From positions 722,025 through 786,024 of the forward strand of contig QJNS01000003.1 in NCBI GenBank assembly GCA_004154925.1: 64,000 nucleotides of DNA, written 5' to 3'. Of this stretch, positions 57,687 through 64,000 are shown piece by piece. Origin of the DNA: Monosporascus cannonballus. Lineage: Eukaryota > Ascomycota > Sordariomycetes > Xylariales. The notes under the pieces are model-generated. The model did no database searches, was not told the DNA's origin, and saw only the letters and a list, made by a program, of their open reading frames with translations. The first letter of the stretch is position 1. Each line of letters starts with the position of its first letter. Both the position numbers and the translations under genes were made by a program.

Positions 57687-59196
57687 ATTATTTTGACAAT
57701 TATATTAATAAATATTAAAATAATTGGAATACGTTGTTGCAAAATGCAAAATTCGTATATAATAATATACGGAACGTATTTATCGGCCGTTTTTCGTTCG
57801 AAGCCTTATATGGATATTATTTAAGGATAGTAAAATATTTTTTATAAAAGTTTAAGAGATAAGTATAAAGAATTAAAAAACGTTTTAAAGAAATGGCGGT
57901 TATTTGTTAAATAATATACGAACATTAGGAGAAAATAACGGTAACTCAAAAGAAATATCATAATTAACGTTATACGCTTATAAAATTCTAATTAAAACAA
58001 TAAATAAATTTATCGATTAAGAATTTTAAGTTTAAAAATAAAAAGTTCGTATTTATTTATATCCGGGTAGTAATTAAAAAGCAAATAAGTTTTTAAACGT
58101 ATAAAGTGAGTTTTCTTATTAAATATTAACGAATAAATATTATATTCCCAATATCCTTATTAAAACCGTAATATAACCAAAAACCGGGCGACGTGAAAAT
58201 AACGTTGCCGGATTTGATAAAAAGATAAGAAAAATAAGTAATAAAAATATTATTTATTACCGGAATAATCGAAGATAACGCGAATATCTAATTAAATAAA
58301 AATGTTGGCCCGTTAAATATAATACGTAAAAATTTTATCAACATTTTGAATACGTATTTAAGATATTATAGCGTTACGAAAAAAAAATTAAATACGTTTA
58401 TAAAAAATAAGACGATCTAAAAACCGCAAAATAATAATAATTTAATCGGAAAATAGTCGTCTGATAATTATAAGAATTATAAAAAATAATTTTAAGGAAA
58501 ATTAAAATATTAGTATTAAAATATTATTTAGTTACATAATTATTTTAAAGCTCTTGATAAATAATTAACTTATAATATACCGGTAAAAATCGACAAATAA
58601 CGTAAAAAAAGTTAACTTTTATTTCGAGAATAAAGTTTTACGTTTAATTATTAAACTTTGCGTTAATTAGCTTTTAATAAGGATAATAAAGCAATTAATA
58701 TAAAATTATCGAAAAACAATCGGAAAATATATAACGGCAAAAGGCGAGTATATTTATTAAATTTATTGGGCGTAAAATCCGAAAAAATTAAAAACGTTTT
58801 AATTTTTACGAAAAATACGGTTTAAATAATTAGAATATTATTTGTTATTAATTAGAAATAAGGCGCCGTTTTGAAAGAGTTTAACAAACTTAGGTTTAGT
58901 AATAGCTTTGCTAGATAAAACCGTTTTTCAATTATAGTTATTAATAAGTATTAAAATTTCGTCGAAACGTTAAAAAACGGGCGAAAACTATTCGTAAACG
59001 GGAAGCGTAACGGTATAATGGTTTTTAAAAGTTATTTTACTTATAAAAGTATTTTAAAATTACGCTTAATCGGAAATTAATTGCGAAATAATAAGAAAAA
59101 GATCGTTATATTTATTAAAAGGATTTAACTTTGTGAATTTATAAAACGACATTAAAATTAGATTTCCGTAATTATAATAAACGATCGGAAATCGAT

Positions 59197-59440
59197 TGTG
59201 AGAATACAGCCCCTATGAGGATAAAGCTGGTAGCCGATCAGCTACCGATCAGCTACCGACTTACTTATTAGTAAAAATCTACCATCTGGCAGCTAATAAG
59301 AAATGCCAGATAAAAATAACCTAATATATTTATTTCTTGGAATCTGCTTTATAATTAATCGGAAATTACCTTACTTAACTTATAATTATTTATTATTTTA
59401 TAACTTTTTTATTTATTATAAAAAATAACGCAATAATTAT
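59197..59440 (+). repeat. Putative LTR shared by gypsy copies 3 and 4
   Basis: Begins TGTGAGAATACAGCC between the 3' end of copy 3 and the 5' part of copy 4; the 3' boundary is approximate. Contains a tandem CCGATCAGCTA duplication (about 59232-59255) and an 8-bp inverted repeat ATCTGGCA / TGCCAGAT (59284-59311). The first 130 bp is much less AT-rich than its surroundings. The LTR call rests on position and the TG start, because no second copy is in the window. Confidence 0.4.
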
Positions 59441-62400
59441 TAAAAACAAAGTTCGCCGATTACGAAACGAACCTAAGTTATTAATTAAAAAGATTTCCGA
59501 TTGGAACCCAACCGATAAACGATTAATTACGGTACGGATATAGGCGAAAGAATTTATAATGGAACTTTAATAAGCAAAGGATTATGGTTCCCGGAATCCC
59601 GAATTACCTTATATATATAATAAAGATACGTCCCGACAACCGTTAATTAAACGGTTAGAAAATAGGTATAATATAACTAACGCGTCTCGGAATTCAAAAC
59701 AAAAAAAGGTTAAGCTCTTTAATAATAACTAAATTTTGGAAATTTTTCGTTAATAAAATAAATAATATTCGAAATTATTCCGATAATTAGCCGAATAATA
59801 AGTAATAACATAAATTAAAAAAGCAAAGTTTTATAAATTAATGATAATATCGTTATAAAAGCTTAAAGGCAATAAATAAATATTACGTTATAATTATTAA
59901 AAACTTTCCGAATACGCGTTAATTAAAAAAAAGAAAATTAAATAAAAGTTATTACGGAAACTTACGCCAAAAAGCTAAGGCAAAATACCTTTATTTATAT
60001 CTAATAGGCCATAAGCTATATGGACGTTTTTATTACGAACGTTTAATAATTATACCGCATTATATTTAATTATTTTAAATACGTAAAAAAACTGAAAATA
60101 AAAGAATTTATAGATTTTTATTACGAAAAGTTACGTAAATTCTAAGTTTTTTAATAAGGAATATAAAAAACAATTTGTAGAATTACGATAATAATCCGAT
60201 TAATCGCTATTAAATTTTTACGTTAAATAAAGGTTCCTACTTTATAAAACAAAGTTTACAAATACTTTTAAGCCGGAAAATAATCGAAATAATAAGCGTT
60301 TTACTTTTAATTACTTTTATAAATTAATATTAAAGTTACGAAATATTTTATTACGAAAAAAGGTTAAATTAAAACAAATTAATAATATGGCAAATAAAAT
60401 AAAATATTATTAAAACGTTTGAAAAAAGGCAAAAAAAATAACCAATTATTTTCCGCTAAAAATATTAGTAAAAATAATCAATTTTATTTTAATATTACCG
60501 GAAAAACAATCCTTAAAACAAATTAAAGATACCGCGTAAAAATAATAAGGATTACGGACGTTTTTATATTCGGAAAGCAGATAACTGCCGATTTAAGTCT
60601 AATCGAAATAAATCCGTATAACATAATATCTTTAATTTTTATAAAAGCTAATTTAAATATTATAATTATAAAAAGCTAAATTATAAAAACGTAAATTACA
60701 AATTAAAAAAGAATTCGAAAACCTTATTATTCCGGCTATACGAAAAACGATTTCCGAAAGCTATACAAAACGTTATAATATATAACGATAAATTAAATTA
60801 ATTCCTAAACGTAAACCTAAAAAAGGATCCGGAATAAACGTATACGTTTACTTTATTTCGGCTAATAATTATAAAACGGTCGAAATAAAGTTATTTTTTT
60901 TTAAAAAAAAGCATTTATTAAAAGAAATACAGGGGATATAATAATATAAATAAATATAAATATCGGAATACAAATAAATATTATAAATAAAAATTTAACC
61001 AAAAATTTAACCTTTAATTAATTTCCGTAAATATTCCGGGCCTTATCGGCGTTAACGGCATATATATTAAATATTATAAGGCTTACGAAATTTCTGTTAA
61101 TATAATAAATTATAATAAAAACGAACGAAAATTTAAGTAAATTTATTTTGCTATACGTTATAATCGGAAAACGTCTAATTTTTTTATTATTTAAACCCGG
61201 AATAGATAAATTAAAGATTTTGCTAAATATAATTATATATTAATAATTATACGAATTATTATAAAAAATGAATATATAAAAAATTATAAATTTAACGTTT
61301 TCTAGTAAGCAAATTTATACCGTTAATTTAATAAATTTAGCCGAGAAACTAAATATCCCGGAATTTGGAAAGTAATAAACATAAGGAATAACTGATCTCC
61401 TTATATATTTAAAGAATTTTCGGCAAATATATTTCGAAAAAATAACGAAAGAAATACTTTAATTACTAAGGGCAAAATATGCAATAAATTTGATCCTAAA
61501 GAAAATACCTTTATTTAGCCTAATTTACCTTATTTCGAAAAGCTAAAAAATATATTTAAAAATATATCCGAAAAAACTTAAAAATAAGCCGGATATATTA
61601 TTCGAAAACGGACATAAGATACTAATATTATTTGTGCCTAAGAAAAATAGGAGTTTCCGATTATACGTCGATTATAAAAGTTGAAATCGGGTAACAATAA
61701 AAAACCAATACTATTTATGCTTAATTTTAAAAATAATAAATCGTTTAAAATTAATTAAAATATTTTCGAAAATTAATTTTACAATTATTTATTATTGTTT
61801 GAAAATTAAAAAAGGCGATTAATAAAAAATTATTTTCCGAATATAATATACATAATTTAAATATATGGTTATATTATTTGGCCTTATTAACCCGTTAATT
61901 ACGTTTTAGATATATATGTATAAAATATTAATTAAATTAATTAATTATATATATAATATATATTTAAATAATATAATTATTTATTTGGATAATAAGAAGA
62001 AATATGCGAAATATTTCCAATTAATTTATAATATTTAAGTATTTTTAGGATTTCTAAACTTTTATCGGAAATTTATTGCTTATTATTCACGTATTACCAA
62101 ATTTATTATTAGGTTTTTAAAAAGGGCGTAAGGTAAAAAAAAATAACAAAATTTAAATAATTTGAAAAGGATAAAAAGGCGTTTTAAAACTTAAAAATTA
62201 CCTTTTAATCGATAATTATTTTCCGATATTAAAATAATATTAAAAATACTGAGGTTAAAATAAACGCTTTAATAAAAATTATATTAAAAATATTTTAATA
62301 AAAATATAAAAAGTATTAATACCTAATTACATATTAATTGCAAAAATTAAGTTTAACTAAAAAACTGTAAATTATAAAGTAATAAAAATTATTATCAATT

Positions 62401-63913
62401 ATACAAAACTTAAAATATTAATAATAATACTTTAAAAGTACGGAGAAAACTTTCTTAATATTTATCGATTATATAACATTAAAAAATATAATAAAGGCGC
62501 CGGCGCGTAACCTTAAAGAAAAGTTAACCCAATAAGTTTACCGCCTTACGTAATTTAATTTTAAGATTTAATACCAACCGGACGCCGCCAACCCGGCGGA
62601 TAAATTATTTAAACGTCCGGATTATATATTAAAAGAAATCACATATAACAACGTAATCTTTATATTATTTCAAAAATTCGGATTTACAAATAACATGCCG
62701 CAAAACGTACGCAAAATATTTATAAATATATAACGCGATTTAGAATATTATAAAAAAGCAAAAGGCCTTATAAAAATAATGTAAAATGCGTTTATTACAA
62801 AATTTCTAAACAGATTTTAAATAACGGAAATTTAAATAATTATTATCCGCATAAAAAAACGGAATATTTCAGTTATATAATTGCAAAAAGTTTTTAAGAA
62901 AAAAGAGAAAATAAGGAATTATGTACTTATTAACTTTATTATATTTAAATAACAACATAAATACAAATTACAATAATAATACAATTAACAATTAAATAAT
63001 GGTAATTATAAGTTATAACCGTATTACGATTAAATTCCGAAAAAGTTAGAAAAAATAAAATTAATATTAAAGTTATTATTTATAATTAATACGTTTTACG
63101 TTTTTTATCAAAAAAATTATCCAAAAACGAAACGGCATTTTAGCTGAAATTTTTTTAATAATTTTACGATTATATTCGAAAATTACAAATTAAAAACAAA
63201 AATATTATAAAATTAATACGGATAATTAACCATTAAGCCGGAATAAAAAAATATTTTTTAAACTTAAATAAGATTTTATATTATCAGAATAAATTCGTAA
63301 TTTTGTTATAAAGTATTTTACAGAAATAATTAATTAATTACTACTATAATAATTTAAAAATAAAATATATAGGATATATCTATACGTTAAAATTAATAAT
63401 TAAAAAGTTTTATTAAAAAAAACATAATAAACGATATCCGAAAATATGCCAAATAATATCCGAATTATTAAGGCATAATAGAATTATGCCATAAACTATA
63501 TAAATAACTATAACCCTTACTATTATTTAAATAACCCTTTTAAAAAATCTCGTTAAATTTTATTACGGGACTTCCTAAAAGCGTAAGTTTAAACGGGTTA
63601 AAATACGATATAATTCTGGTAATTATTAACTACTTTACGAAATTAAAATTATTTATCGTTATGGTTAAAACCTTAATTGTAATTAAATTAACTTAATTAT
63701 TTCATAATAAAATAAAATATAAATGTGATACGCCGACTAAAATTATTAATAATAAAAATAAATTATTAATAAATTAATTATAAGCGGAATTTTATAAAAA
63801 ACGAAAAATAAAACGGTAAATAGTAATTACTTATTATCCGCAAACCGAATAATAAGCGGAACATATTTATTAAATCTTAAAATATTATTTTTATAATTAC
63901 GTTAACAAATACA
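59197..63913 (+). mobile_element. Ty3/gypsy element, second family, copy 4 (gag-pol, interrupted at right)
   Basis: Plus-strand pol. Reverse transcriptase at about 61630-62040 reads LFVPKKNRSFRLYVDYKS.NRVTIKNQY.. and KYMVILFGLINPLITF; the catalytic box is YLNNIIIYLDN with both Asp changed to Asn at 61967-61972. RNase H-like region follows to about 62900. Integrase (LPKSVSLNGLKYDIILVI.., about 63560-63780) aligns with copy 3. The integrase is cut off abruptly near 63913. A gag region at 59500-61000 is expected but too mutated to read. Same orientation as copy 3 with a possible shared LTR, as in a tandem made by LTR recombination. Confidence 0.75.
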
Positions 63914-63916
63914 CTA

Positions 63917-64000
63917 ATGGATCAATTGGATCCGTGCGCTCGGACATCTCCACTCCCAATTCCGACATATATTGACAACCCCTATGCCTTCCAAATCCAG
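63917..64000 (+). CDS. Open reading frame start at the window edge (partial)
   Basis: ATG at 63917 opens 28 stop-free codons (MDQLDPCARTSPLPIPTYIDNPYAFQIQ) to the window end. Composition is normal immediately after the RIP-mutated integrase. It could be the first codons of a host gene or of a later inserted element; no family is recognisable from 28 residues. Confidence 0.25.
   Translation, partial: MDQLDPCARTSPLPIPTYIDNPYAFQIQ

Larger units (their letters stand above)
56641..59440 (+). mobile_element. Ty3/gypsy fragment, second family, copy 3 (integrase to 3' LTR)
   Basis: Plus-strand 3' part of a gypsy element. Integrase reads DFITKFPKSLSLNGLKYDVILVIVDGFTKLKLFIFTVK from about 57183 and continues, after a 155-bp insertion at 57532-57686, as NYINKYQNNWNTLLQNAKFVYNN..FEALYGYY to about 57830. 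A chromodomain-like C-terminal region is at about 58140-58350. RIP-type AT saturation with many stops throughout. Its integrase differs from that of copies 1 and 2, so this is a different family. The 5' part is missing: homology to copy 4 begins near 56700. Confidence 0.75.

Noticed and set aside
1..64000. CRISPR arrays, bacterial operons or ribosome binding sites
   Set aside because: None present; introns, a nuclear intron-containing tRNA and fungal gene families show a eukaryotic nuclear sequence.

Overview
The window reads as nuclear DNA of a filamentous ascomycete, most like a Sordariomycete. Intron-bearing genes have 47-113 nt GT-AG introns and GC-rich third positions. They alternate with long AT-saturated blocks in which retrotransposon frames are full of stops, the pattern left by repeat-induced point mutation (RIP). 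The species cannot be named from sequence alone.

Layout. 1-6026: RIP-ruined Ty3/gypsy retrotransposon on the minus strand, running off the left edge. 7219-8328: secreted V8/trypsin-like serine peptidase. 8983-11065: nuclear protein with two C-terminal C2H2 fingers. 11066-15116: gene-poor spacer with a GTCCCA repeat cluster. 15117-17742: SulP sulfate permease. 18010-21638: large DUF4470/MYND-finger protein. 22478-24966: Swi5/Ace2-type C2H2 regulator. 27981-29484: wrecked multi-LysM secreted protein. 30192-30324: intron-containing tRNA-Gln(CTG). About 30990-32143: wrecked DUF1996 secreted protein. 33061-41848: second AT-rich block with a full-length 7.3-kb gypsy element (34236-41570; 431-bp LTRs, ATTAA target duplication) followed by a 138-bp TG..CA element. 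42646-43046: small two-helix PLDc_N-type membrane protein. 43492-44845: secreted GH18 chitinase. 46471-47452: damaged Fax/GST-fold gene. About 47700-49510: cytochrome P450 pseudogene. 50487-50688: 202-bp hAT-like MITE. 51484-52650: AA9-type lytic polysaccharide monooxygenase. About 54190-55990: ankyrin-repeat pseudogene. 56508-63913: third AT-rich block with two same-strand gypsy copies of another family, carrying short unmutated TG..CA insertions. At about 63914 composition abruptly returns to normal and a new reading frame opens.

Functional picture. The first half is ordinary chromosomal gene content: sulfate uptake, cell-cycle or septation transcription factor, MYND protein. The second half is an accessory zone of secreted or polysaccharide-directed proteins (LysM, GH18, AA9, DUF1996) and specialised-metabolism genes (P450, GST-like). 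About half of these are dead, and they sit between three retrotransposon blocks. Visible lesions in the dead genes are mostly indels and single nonsense changes rather than saturating AT mutation, so they decayed by ordinary drift beside the RIP targets. The best candidates for something undescribed are a RIP-damaged coiled-coil reading frame running antisense between pol and the 3' LTR of the full-length gypsy element, and the very short hairpin-bearing TG..CA elements (133, 138 and 155 bp) with perfect target-site duplications.
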